From Spirochaetales bacterium (lineage in GTDB: Bacteria; Spirochaetota; Spirochaetia; SPDA01), in NCBI GenBank assembly GCA_004525155.1, contig SPDA01000059.1, positions 1-8,687 on the forward strand: 8,687 nucleotides of DNA, in the 5' to 3' direction. A program made the position numbers and the translations under genes. The notes beneath the pieces are model-generated. The model saw nothing but the letters and a program-made list of their open reading frames with translations. It searched no databases and was not told the origin of the DNA. Shown piece after piece: positions 1-6,170 of this stretch (the first letter of the stretch is position 1; every line of letters starts with the position of its first letter).

Positions 1-315
1 CCCGTCAGCGGGCGCATAAATTACATTTTCAACCCTGGCGGCATATTTCCGTTCAAGCTGATACTGAATATGATAAAGCATGGATTTTGAATAATCGTTG
101 ATTGGTCCCTCATAGGAAACTCCTATGGTTACTTTACCGTCTACCTTGTACTTTGAAGTATCTACCATTCCCTCTTCCAATACTGTTTCAGGCGCCTTCT
201 GTTGAGTGCCTGCTTTTGGTTCCGGCGATGCGGCTTTTTCCTTACTCCCGCCTGCAAAGGTGAAAGTCGTGGCCGTAATCAGAAGAACAATGAAAATCAC
301 TACTCTTTTCAGCAT
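1..315 (-). CDS. Periplasmic substrate-binding protein of an ABC transporter (type 1, sugar-type), 5' part only
   Basis: The first 105 codons of a gene that continues beyond the left edge, read from the minus strand and too truncated to appear as a closed ORF. Residues 1-21 form a signal peptide (basic MLKR, a hydrophobic core, then FTFA) followed by GGSKEKAA, the small-residue/Lys-Glu start common in mature spirochaetal binding proteins; there is no lipobox cysteine. A low-complexity linker rich in Ala, Pro, Glu and Gln follows, then a first beta strand (KVTIGVSYEGP) and an amphipathic helix (SKSMLYHIQYQLERKYAA), the usual opening of the type 1 periplasmic-binding fold. The start is fixed by AGAAGGGG (323-330, minus strand) 7 nt before ATG. 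The family captures a sugar or similar solute outside the inner membrane and delivers it to a permease; the ligand cannot be told from this fragment. Partner permease and ATPase genes would be expected beyond position 1. Assignment to the family is inference from the fold pattern. Confidence 0.75.
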   Translation of the reverse strand, partial: MLKRVVIFIVLLITATTFTFAGGSKEKAASPEPKAGTQQKAPETVLEEGMVDTSKYKVDGKVTIGVSYEGPINDYSKSMLYHIQYQLERKYAARVENVIYAPADG

Positions 316-342
316 AAATTTGCCCCTTCTTGGTTATTTTCG

Positions 343-361
343 TGTATATCTACGATATACA
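343..361. promoter_or_regulatory. Palindrome in the leader of the binding-protein gene (candidate operator or hairpin)
   Basis: TGTATATC-TAC-GATATACA is a perfect 8-bp inverted repeat with a 3-bp centre, 28 bp upstream of the ATG of the binding-protein gene and about 115 nt into its predicted transcript. The half-site AGATATAC recurs at 512-519 (minus strand), directly against the -35 box of that gene's promoter. An operator for a local sugar-responsive repressor is plausible, possibly with looping between the two sites. A small mRNA hairpin is the alternative. Symmetry and the repeated half-site are seen; the function is inferred. Confidence 0.45.
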
Positions 362-482
362 TGCATCCAACAAAGTAATTTTGAGTCACTGAACTGCAGC
401 CCCTTCTTCAGGGATTATGTTTCTCTTATGTTACAATTAATAACCGATCGTGTTATCCTCATCCCTCACCAAACCTAATTAC

Positions 483-511
483 ATAATAACGTCATAATGT
501 TTAGCTGTCAA
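483..511 (-). promoter_or_regulatory. Sigma70-type promoter of the binding-protein gene
   Basis: On the minus strand a perfect TTGACA (511-506) is followed after exactly 17 nt by TATTAT (488-483), one mismatch from the consensus -10. Transcription would start near A476 and give a leader of about 161 nt before the ATG at 315. A match this strong suits a highly expressed binding protein, and its long leader leaves room for regulation. Confidence 0.8.
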
Positions 512-593
512 GTATATCTCATGGTATTATTTGTATAGCAAAGGGGGGGGCTGAAAAAGGTGAAGGTCATTTGTTGTGCTATTATGTATACTG

Positions 594-629
594 AAAAAAA
601 ACACGCGGCATGCCTGTGCGCGCCGCGTG
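594..629 (-). terminator. Rho-independent terminator of the DUF2807 lipoprotein gene
   Basis: Read on the minus strand, CACGCGGC (629-622) pairs perfectly with GCCGCGTG (609-602) across a 12-nt loop and is followed at once by eight T residues (601-594). It lies 23 nt past the stop codon of the lipoprotein gene, so that gene is insulated from the binding-protein gene downstream. The stem could gain A-U and G-U pairs by borrowing from the T tract. Confidence 0.9.
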
Positions 630-652
630 CCTGGTGTTCGTGCCTTGAGTTA

Positions 653-1372
653 TTAATTACTCTGTCTGAGGATCGATCCGCCGCTGATGTTCATACTGCC
701 CAATACGGCGTTTCCGTAATAGGTAAGCCGTGAGCCGCCGGAAAGATCCGCGCTCAGACTTCCGGAAACCGCGAGATCCATATGGCTGCCTCCGGACAGG
801 CCCACGCTGGCCGAATCGGTCCTGAAGTTCCTGAAATTGAGGCCCGACCCGCCGCTAGCGCCTGCGGTCAAAGAGCCACAGGAACCGCTGAGTGTAAGCG
901 TACTGCCTCCGGACAGGTCCGTGCTGCAGGTCCCGGCGCTTATTAATCCATGGAGGCGTGAACCGCCGGACAGGACAAAAGTGAGGGTCTGGGGAACAGT
1001 GTTCATCGTTACCGTTCCGACAGCGCCGCCGCTCAAGGAAACCCCGTCGAGAAGAGGCATGGTAATGTCCGCCTCCAGTTTATGGGTATTGATGGATAAT
1101 AAAGGATCCAAATAAAACCTGAGGGTGGTTCCCGTAATCTCATAACGGATTTTGTCTATTATGTTGTCGTCGGATCGGAGCACGACGCTGTAGGAGGTTC
1201 CCTCCGTAATTGTAATTTTCATGCCGAAACCGGTGCTTACGGAGCTGAAATTCTCGACCGCAAGACTCCGTTCTTCGATAATACCGGAACCGAAAATCAT
1301 TCCAATACCTAGGCTGCAGGCACTGGCTGAAATAATCAAAACGATGATAAGAACTGGTAGAATTTTACGCAT
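653..1372 (-). CDS. DUF2807-type (GIN-domain, adhesin-like) beta-helix lipoprotein
   Basis: A 239-residue protein with a lipoprotein signal: basic MRK, a hydrophobic stretch over residues 4-16, then SASAC with Cys19 as the probable lipidated residue (a relaxed lipobox of the kind spirochaetes accept). After a short lead-in, residues 36-105 carry the usual opening of DUF2807 proteins (VENFSSVSTGFGMKITITEG, later LEADITMPLLDGVSLSGG). From residue 114 on, an SGG motif (mostly LSGGS) recurs seven times, at residues 114, 135, 154, 173, 193, 211 and 230, a period of 18-21 residues. This suits successive rungs of a right-handed beta-solenoid. Proteins of this family are exported and often called putative auto-transporter adhesins, but no firm function is known. 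The start is supported by AAGGAG (1382-1387, minus strand) 9 nt before ATG. The gene has its own promoter and terminator, so it is monocistronic. It is divergent from ktrB. Confidence 0.85.
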   Translation of the reverse strand: MRKILPVLIIVLIISASACSLGIGMIFGSGIIEERSLAVENFSSVSTGFGMKITITEGTSYSVVLRSDDNIIDKIRYEITGTTLRFYLDPLLSINTHKLEADITMPLLDGVSLSGGAVGTVTMNTVPQTLTFVLSGGSRLHGLISAGTCSTDLSGGSTLTLSGSCGSLTAGASGGSGLNFRNFRTDSASVGLSGGSHMDLAVSGSLSADLSGGSRLTYYGNAVLGSMNISGGSILRQSN

Positions 1373-1405
1373 AAATGTATACTCCTTGAATATATTTGTT
1401 TTCTG

Positions 1406-1434
1406 ATAATATACAGGTTAAACACCTGTAACAA
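1406..1434 (-). promoter_or_regulatory. Sigma70-type promoter of the DUF2807 lipoprotein gene
   Basis: On the minus strand TTGTTA (1434-1429) and TATTAT (1411-1406) are separated by exactly 17 nt, with two and one mismatches to consensus. The predicted start point is near position 1399, giving a leader of about 26 nt that includes the AAGGAG ribosome binding site. Confidence 0.7.
1412..1430. promoter_or_regulatory. Candidate operator inside the lipoprotein promoter
   Basis: TACAGGT-TAAAC-ACCTGTA is a perfect 7-bp inverted repeat with a 5-bp centre. It fills the 17-bp spacer between the -35 and -10 boxes and overlaps the last two bases of the -35, so a bound dimer would block RNA polymerase, or reshape the spacer if the regulator is of MerR type. 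I do not recognise the site as that of a specific regulator. Its symmetry and position are seen; its role is inferred. Confidence 0.55.
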
Positions 1435-1525
1435 GCGTTTCTGTTACCGGCGGACGCATAAATTTAAAAAAAACTTATATCCCCCCCTTGTAATAATCGG
1501 GAAAAAACTCCACCATTTACGGATT

Positions 1526-2863
1526 GTGAGACGGGGCATTCACCTTACTCAAAAAACGTACCTGCTGGTTTATTTTATCGGCCTAATGATTTTCGGATGC
1601 GCGCTGCTGTACCTGCCTGTTTCTTTCAGGGGGCCGGAGAGGCTTACGATTATAGATGCGCTCTTTACATCCGTATCCGCGGTATGCGTAACCGGGCTCA
1701 TCACGGTTGATACGGCCTTGTATACCACCTTCGGGAAACTTGTTATTCTTTTTCTGATACAGTCCGGGGGCCTGGGTATAATCACCTTCTCCACCCTCTA
1801 TCTTGCCACACCGAGGCGGAAAATATCCCTGGCCAGTGCGGGCATGATAAAGACCTACTATCTCGATTCGGTTGAGTACAAGGCGAGGAATATTGTCCGC
1901 GAAATAATCATTACGACTTTTCTCATTGAGCTGGCGGGAAGCCTTGTCCTGTTCGCTGCCTTCCGGAAAACGGTTCCTCAGCATACCTATTTTACGGCGC
2001 TCTTTCATTCGGTTTCCGCCTTCTGCAACGCCGGGTTTTCACTTTTTTCCTCGAATCTCGAAGCTTATGCAGCGAATGTACCCGTCCTGCTGGTTATACC
2101 GGCTCTTATTTTTACCGGCGGCATCGGCTTTGTTGTAATAAGGGACTGCACAAAACGTGTAAGCCGGGAAAAGAAGCATCTTTCACTCCACTCGAAATTA
2201 GCGCTCAGTGTTTCCGCTGCTCTTATCGCTGCGGGCACCCTGGCCTACCTGATTTTAGAAAGCCGCGGCGCTTTCAAAGGGATGCCCTTCGGTCTGAAAT
2301 TTCTCAATGCGTTTTTCCAGGCGGTTACCGACAGGACGGCCGGGTTCGATACTATAAACCAGGCCGCGCTTTCCGTTCCTTCAAAGGTTTTGACCCTGCC
2401 GCTCATGTTCATAGGCGGTTCGCCCGGGTCCATTTCCGGCGGCATCAAGGTTACCACTTTTTTCCTGATAATCGGTGCAGCGCTTAAAAGCCGGAGCCAG
2501 GAAGGGGAACTGGCTGTTTTCAACCGGAATGTCCCGCCTCAGAGAATATCCCAGGCGCAGCTTTTTTTCATCAAGGCGCTAATAATTCTCTTTTCCTGCA
2601 TCTTTTTGCTGACGATTACGGAAAACATCTTCAATGCCTCGCACCCGTCTTTTATCGAGATTGTATTTGAGAGTTTTTCCGCCTTCGGTACGGTAGGCCT
2701 TTCGCTGGGAATTACAGCGGGCCTTTCGGCTGCAGGTAAAATCGTCATCATACTCACCATGTTTGCGGGAAGAGTAGGGCTCATCCTTATCGCCATACCC
2801 GGGTCCTTGAGCATGCTGGACAAAAAAGTCGACTATCCTGAAGGGGAGGTTTTAATCGGATAA
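1526..2863 (+). CDS. ktrB: K+ uptake channel subunit KtrB (TrkH/KtrB family)
   Basis: A 445-residue polytopic inner-membrane protein, the size of KtrB rather than the longer TrkH. Four pore-loop repeats can be read, each with its filter glycine: CVTG (residues 54-57), NAG (168-170), DRTAG (269-273) and GTVG (388-391). The glycine-rich GGSPGSISGGIK stretch near residues 297-308 matches the intramembrane gating loop of the family. KtrB moves K+, often coupled to Na+, and needs the cytoplasmic RCK subunit encoded next door. The start is GTG; the in-frame upstream sequence is open but offers no ATG/GTG/TTG close by, and the protein would lose its first membrane segment at the next Met. There is no clear Shine-Dalgarno sequence before the GTG, and I see no convincing promoter in the 153-bp gap shared with the divergent lipoprotein gene. 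The stop TAA shares its last A with the ATG of ktrA. Family assignment is strong; cation selectivity details are inferred. Confidence 0.93.
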   Translation: MRRGIHLTQKTYLLVYFIGLMIFGCALLYLPVSFRGPERLTIIDALFTSVSAVCVTGLITVDTALYTTFGKLVILFLIQSGGLGIITFSTLYLATPRRKISLASAGMIKTYYLDSVEYKARNIVREIIITTFLIELAGSLVLFAAFRKTVPQHTYFTALFHSVSAFCNAGFSLFSSNLEAYAANVPVLLVIPALIFTGGIGFVVIRDCTKRVSREKKHLSLHSKLALSVSAALIAAGTLAYLILESRGAFKGMPFGLKFLNAFFQAVTDRTAGFDTINQAALSVPSKVLTLPLMFIGGSPGSISGGIKVTTFFLIIGAALKSRSQEGELAVFNRNVPPQRISQAQLFFIKALIILFSCIFLLTITENIFNASHPSFIEIVFESFSAFGTVGLSLGITAGLSAAGKIVIILTMFAGRVGLILIAIPGSLSMLDKKVDYPEGEVLIG

Positions 2864-3579
2864 TGAAACAATTTGCGATTATCGGAGTAAGTAAATTCGG
2901 CAGACGGATGATAGAGGAGCTTTCCAAAACGGAATGTGAAATTCTCATAATCGATAAAGACAAGGAACGAATCGAATCCATGAAGGATCAGGTGACGGCC
3001 GCCTATATTGCGGACGCGATTAACGAGGAAATAATCGTGAAACTCATTCCGCCGACCATCGACGCCGCCATCGTCGATCTGGGTGACAATACCGAGGCAT
3101 CCATTCTGGTAACGAATTATCTCAAGAAGCACGGTATAAAGGATATTATCGCAACGGCGGAGTCCGATGGACACGGGGAGATTCTTTCCATCGTGGGCGC
3201 CACGCGGATTATTTTCCCCAACCGGGAAGCGGCGAAGCGCATAACGCCCCTGCTGGTCTCCTCCCTCCTGTTTAATTATTTGCCTATAGGCAACGGTATG
3301 GCCATAGCCGAAACAAAAATACCGGAGAAGTATATAGACATAACCCTGGTTGAGGCGGATATCCGGAAGAATACCGGTCTCACCGTCATAGCCATACGCA
3401 AGGAACAGTCCGAGGACTACGAATATTTTTCTCCCGAATACAGGCTCCAGGAGGATGACATGCTCCTTGTGGTCGGTAAGGAGGAGGATCTCGAGAAATT
3501 TACCGGTCAGAAGCAGGTTCAGAAGCGCCGGGGAATTTCCACAGTTTTCCGGGATCTTTTCGCCCGTAGAAGAACGTAA
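2863..3579 (+). CDS. ktrA: K+ uptake regulatory subunit KtrA (single RCK protein)
   Basis: A 238-residue cytoplasmic protein with one RCK_N (Rossmann) domain, about residues 1-125, and one RCK_C domain, about 140-220, the KtrA arrangement rather than the doubled TrkA. It gates KtrB in response to bound nucleotide (ATP/ADP in studied members). The nucleotide loop reads G8-V-S-K-F-G13, so the middle glycine of GxGxxG is Ser10, an unusual change. The acidic end of beta 2 (IDKD, Asp31 and Asp33) is kept. RCK_C shows the usual pattern (IDITLVEADIRKNTG, then DDMLLVVGKEEDLEKF). About 20 extra, very basic residues end the protein (KRRG...ARRRT). Its ATG overlaps the ktrB stop by 1 nt, with AAGGGGAGG at 2841-2849 as a rather distant ribosome binding site, so translational coupling is likely. 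Confidence 0.92.
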   Translation: MKQFAIIGVSKFGRRMIEELSKTECEILIIDKDKERIESMKDQVTAAYIADAINEEIIVKLIPPTIDAAIVDLGDNTEASILVTNYLKKHGIKDIIATAESDGHGEILSIVGATRIIFPNREAAKRITPLLVSSLLFNYLPIGNGMAIAETKIPEKYIDITLVEADIRKNTGLTVIAIRKEQSEDYEYFSPEYRLQEDDMLLVVGKEEDLEKFTGQKQVQKRRGISTVFRDLFARRRT

Positions 3580-3590
3580 AGGAGACAGCC

Positions 3591-4109
3591 ATGGATGTAT
3601 ACGAAGCGATCACCCTGCGGAAAAGCGTGCGTTCCTACGAGGACAGACCGGTTGAGGAGGAAAAACTGAAACGGATTTTTTCCGCCGCCCGGCTTGCCCC
3701 CTCTGCGAGCAACAGGCAGGAATGGCGGTTTGTTCTTGTTACCGATAAAACTTTCATCGGCCGGCTGGCGGAGGAGGGCGCGAACCAGGCTTTCCTGGCG
3801 GAGGCTCCGGTCATCATAGCCTGCTGCGCGGAAACGGACGGACATAACATGAAGTGCGGTCTTCCCTGCTTCCCCATCGACGTTGCCATAGCGGTGGATC
3901 ACATAACGCTGTGCGCCGCTGCCGAGGGTTTGGGGACCTGCTGGATCGGCGCGTTCGACCCGGAGACGGTAAAGAAAATTCTGGGTATCCCGGCGCACAT
4001 ACGCGTCGTTGAGCTGCTGGCACTTGGGTATCCGAAAGATCCTTCCGCCGCGGTCAAGATGCGCAAGCCTATGGATGATATTCTCTTCCGGAATGCATGG
4101 AAACGCTGA
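3591..4109 (+). CDS. Nitroreductase-family FMN oxidoreductase
   Basis: A 172-residue protein of the short nitroreductase family: FMN-bound, dimeric, cytoplasmic, reducing a substrate with NAD(P)H. Visible family signatures are RKSVRSY (residues 10-16, FMN phosphate contacts), PSASNRQEWRF (37-47), and EGLGTCWIGAF (112-122), plus the KMRKP stretch near the C-terminus. It is unusually rich in cysteine: Cys78-Cys79, Cys89 and Cys93 (in MKCGLPC), Cys108 and Cys117. The MKCG.PC pattern is one I associate with a subgroup of anaerobe nitroreductases, not with a known metal site. A strong ribosome binding site (AAAGGAGA, 3578-3585) lies at good spacing. The gene follows ktrA by 11 nt and is probably cotranscribed with ktrBA. 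The substrate is unknown, and a link to K+ transport may be only positional. Confidence 0.88.
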   Translation: MDVYEAITLRKSVRSYEDRPVEEEKLKRIFSAARLAPSASNRQEWRFVLVTDKTFIGRLAEEGANQAFLAEAPVIIACCAETDGHNMKCGLPCFPIDVAIAVDHITLCAAAEGLGTCWIGAFDPETVKKILGIPAHIRVVELLALGYPKDPSAAVKMRKPMDDILFRNAWKR

Positions 4110-4129
4110 GCCCCCGGAATCCTCTTATA

Positions 4130-4158
4130 TTGACCTGAAAACGGTGCCATGATAGATT
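4130..4158 (+). promoter_or_regulatory. Sigma70-type promoter of prs, placed for a leaderless transcript
   Basis: TTGACC (4130-4135) and TAGATT (4153-4158) are separated by exactly 17 nt, with a TGN extension just before the -10 (4150-4152). Counting the last -10 base as -7 puts +1 at 4165, the A of the prs ATG. No Shine-Dalgarno sequence precedes that ATG. Confidence 0.65.
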
Positions 4159-4164
4159 ACGTTC

Positions 4165-5397
4165 ATGGTATTTCGACAACCTGCCGGCTTAGGCATACTG
4201 GCCTGTCCCGGGGGTGCGAGTTTTGCCGATGAAGTTCTCAAACACCTCGCGGCGATACATAGAAAAAAGTTAAAACATAAGGCCGAGGTATTATCCCGGC
4301 ACTACAAAATGAGCAGCAAGGAAGTGATCCGGCGCATCAGTTTTCTGGAAGACTTCTACGCTCCGGAAGTAGTATCGCCCGGCATGTCGCTGCCTGTCAG
4401 TACCGAACATTTCAGGATTCCCGTGAAGTTTACCCGGTTCGCAAACGGGGAATTCAAGGCGGAACTGCAGAGCAGTGTACGCGGTAAGGACGTGTACATT
4501 TTTCAGGATGTCGAAAACCATTATCCCCGGAAATTCAACAAATGCGAGGACGAGTATCTCCTGTCCGTTAATGATCACGTCCTCTCGCTGTTTGTAGCCG
4601 TGGACACCGCCTTTCAGGCGGGGGCGGAGAGGATTACCGTAGTCATTCCCGCCTATCCCTTCAGCAGACAGCACGAAAAAAAGGGAAGGGAGGCTCTTAC
4701 CGCCTCCTGGTTCGGGAGGACCCTGGAATACATGGGGGTCTCGCGGATAATCACCCTGGACATCCATTCTAAAGAAATTGAGAACACGTTCAACCACTTA
4801 AGGCTCGAGAATCTTCACGGGTCCTATCAGACCCTGAAAAAGCTCGCCTCCATCCTGGACCTCAAGGATCCCAATCTCGTGGTTGTTTCCCCGGATACCG
4901 GGGCCGTGGACAGAAACAAGTATTACGCCGGCAATCTCCAGAAGCCCCTTGCCCTTTTGTACAAGGAGAGGGACTACTCGAGAGTAACCCAGAATGCCAG
5001 TGACAACAACATCACCAATATGCGGCTATTGGGTTCCGTGGAAGGGAAAACAGTGTTCATGGCGGATGACCTCCTGGGTACCGGCGGGACCCTTATAAAG
5101 GCCATGGAGTATCTTAAAAGCATGGGGGCCGAAAAAATTATCGCAGCCATCAGCCTGCCCCTGTTCTCGGGAGACGCCGTGGAGCATTTCGAACAGGCCT
5201 ACAGGCGCGGCATTTTTTACAGGGTCGTAGGCACCAATGCCGTGTTTCACGACGAAAAGCTTTTGTCCAGGGAATGGTACGTTTCGGTCAATGTCGCCCC
5301 GCTTTTTGCGAGAATCATTCACCGGCTGCACCACAACAGGAGTTTGAGCGCACTTCTCGACAACAGCCAGTGCATTCAGCGGCTCCTGCAGGGCTGA
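4165..5397 (+). CDS. prs: Ribose-phosphate pyrophosphokinase (PRPP synthetase), N-terminally extended form
   Basis: Makes PRPP from ribose 5-phosphate and ATP for purine, pyrimidine, NAD, His and Trp synthesis. Readable family elements are RFANGEFKAEL followed by VRGKDVYIFQ (ATP/regulatory loop region), the catalytic-loop Arg-Gln (Arg168-Gln169 in PFSRQHEKKGRE), LDIH with His201 (metal site), VVSPDTGAVDRNK, and the PRPP loop D301-D302-L-L-G-T-G-G-T309. The protein has 410 residues against about 315 for common Prs. Most of the excess is a 70-residue N-terminal helical, basic extension that opens GILACPGGASFADEV. The PRPP loop has Gly305 where Asp is usual, and RQDRK is RQHEK, so it belongs to a divergent branch. 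ATG 4165 is the only usable start, because an in-frame TAG lies at 4153-4155. There is no Shine-Dalgarno sequence; see the promoter at 4130-4158. The stop is 6 nt from that of the convergent GerMN gene. Confidence 0.88.
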   Translation: MVFRQPAGLGILACPGGASFADEVLKHLAAIHRKKLKHKAEVLSRHYKMSSKEVIRRISFLEDFYAPEVVSPGMSLPVSTEHFRIPVKFTRFANGEFKAELQSSVRGKDVYIFQDVENHYPRKFNKCEDEYLLSVNDHVLSLFVAVDTAFQAGAERITVVIPAYPFSRQHEKKGREALTASWFGRTLEYMGVSRIITLDIHSKEIENTFNHLRLENLHGSYQTLKKLASILDLKDPNLVVVSPDTGAVDRNKYYAGNLQKPLALLYKERDYSRVTQNASDNNITNMRLLGSVEGKTVFMADDLLGTGGTLIKAMEYLKSMGAEKIIAAISLPLFSGDAVEHFEQAYRRGIFYRVVGTNAVFHDEKLLSREWYVSVNVAPLFARIIHRLHHNRSLSALLDNSQCIQRLLQG

Positions 5398-5403
5398 AGC
5401 AGG

Positions 5404-6156
5404 CTAAAAGGATTCCCTGGTCAAGGGCTTCCCTATAAATACGCCTTCGGGACCCAGGAATTCTCGCTCTTCCCCGTCAATAAGAATCTGAACATTTTTG
5501 ACAGAAGGAAACTCTGTGGCCGTGTAGACCACCTGCTTGAGCTGGGCAATGTGACCCTCCCGCCCGAGACTGTTGAACTGGAAGGACTCATTAAAATCGA
5601 GATAGACGGTCCCGCCGGACATCCGGACCGAACGCAGTTCCGTATGTTCCGGTATCAGAGTGAGCAGTTCCATGTTGAGTTCCGAAGGCAGAAGACCTTT
5701 AAGCAGTGCCCGAAGGGTTTCCGTGAGCGGGGAATCCGAATAGGTAACCGGCCTGATGACGCTTTTAAGGTTTATCTGTCCGTCCTGATTTACGTCGATA
5801 AAAAAGAGTTTGGCGTTCCTGACATTAAGCGAAGGAGCCTGCGGTTCAGGCTTGACGGGTTCCGGCTGTACATTCACGGGACGTTTGACTTCCGGCTCGA
5901 CCTTTTCCGGCTGGGTGGTGACGGCAGGCCCCGGTTCCGGTTTGACGTCCTCCGGTCCGGTTTCCGGTCCTCCCGGCTCCTTCTCCTCTTTTCCCCGGCT
6001 TACCAGGTTGAAGAAATTGGTTGATTTCAGTACCTGTTCGATGGTCTTCCTGTTGAAAAGAAAAACGACAAACACCAGCAGCAGCAGGGCAACCCAGAAG
6101 AGGCAGCCTAGAGGAAAACCTCTTTTCTTCTTTATCATCATCCTTGTTATCGGCAA
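5404..6156 (-). CDS. Membrane-anchored GerMN-domain protein
   Basis: A 250-residue protein with a basic N-terminus (IKKKR), one membrane segment at residues 15-34 (a signal anchor; the Cys18 context is not a lipobox), a charged Pro/Glu/Lys linker at about 55-108 with recurring PEP and KPEP units, and a C-terminal GerMN domain at about 115-240. The domain opens with a strand LFFIDVNQDGQINL, carries PLTETLRALLKGL (residues 143-155), then SGGTVYLDFNESF and the terminal VQILIDG. The topology implied is cytoplasmic N-terminus, with linker and domain in the periplasm. GerMN was named from Bacillus sporulation proteins but occurs in many non-sporulating bacteria, and its role here is unknown; an envelope or peptidoglycan-related role is a guess. 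I accept the TTG start at 6156 because of the purine-rich ribosome binding site just before it; ATG 6141 or 6138 are alternatives that change only the first few residues. Confidence 0.85.
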   Translation of the reverse strand: MPITRMMIKKKRGFPLGCLFWVALLLLVFVVFLFNRKTIEQVLKSTNFFNLVSRGKEEKEPGGPETGPEDVKPEPGPAVTTQPEKVEPEVKRPVNVQPEPVKPEPQAPSLNVRNAKLFFIDVNQDGQINLKSVIRPVTYSDSPLTETLRALLKGLLPSELNMELLTLIPEHTELRSVRMSGGTVYLDFNESFQFNSLGREGHIAQLKQVVYTATEFPSVKNVQILIDGEEREFLGPEGVFIGKPLTRESF

Positions 6157-6159
6157 AAT

Positions 6160-6168
6160 CCCCTTCCT
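6160..6168 (-). promoter_or_regulatory. Ribosome binding site deciding the TTG start of the GerMN gene
   Basis: AGGAAGGGG on the minus strand ends 3 nt before TTG 6156; its AGGA part lies 8 nt before it. Distances to the alternative ATG codons at 6141 and 6138 are 18 nt or more, so this site favours TTG. Confidence 0.55.
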
Positions 6169-6170
6169 AT

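Larger units (their letters stand above)
316..652. other. AT-rich intergenic region without a supported gene
   Basis: This 337-bp gap lies between two minus-strand genes. It holds the terminator of the upstream lipoprotein gene, a G8 tract (543-550), a near-consensus promoter and a long leader with a palindrome, all for the binding-protein gene. Plus-strand reading through part of this region gives a 90-codon open frame (206-478). It begins inside the binding-protein gene on the opposite strand, lacks a ribosome binding site and has no recognisable protein character, so I do not call it. Confidence 0.7.

Noticed and set aside
121..126. Dockerin/EF-hand-like loop in the GerMN protein (residues 121-129, DVNQDGQIN)
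   Set aside because: Those are residue positions 121-126 onward (about 5770-5796 on the minus strand). The motif matches a first calcium-loop half, but position 12 is Ser and GerMN domains normally start with a similar D.DG strand, so calcium binding is not supported.
837..1115. 92-codon plus-strand open frame opposite the DUF2807 gene
   Set aside because: Antisense shadow created by the Gly/Ser-rich repeats; no ribosome binding site and no protein-like pattern.
1435..1525. A promoter for ktrB
   Set aside because: The stretch is AT-rich with hexamers such as TTATAT and TAATAA, but no -35/-10 pair at acceptable spacing stands out.
4149..4232. Short 28-codon frame starting at ATG 4149 and overlapping the prs start
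   Set aside because: No ribosome binding site, it overlaps the prs promoter -10 region, and it would lie upstream of the predicted transcript start.
5381..5405. Possible bidirectional terminator between convergent prs and GerMN genes
   Set aside because: Only a 5-bp CCTGC/GCAGG stem with no T tract on either strand; too weak to call.
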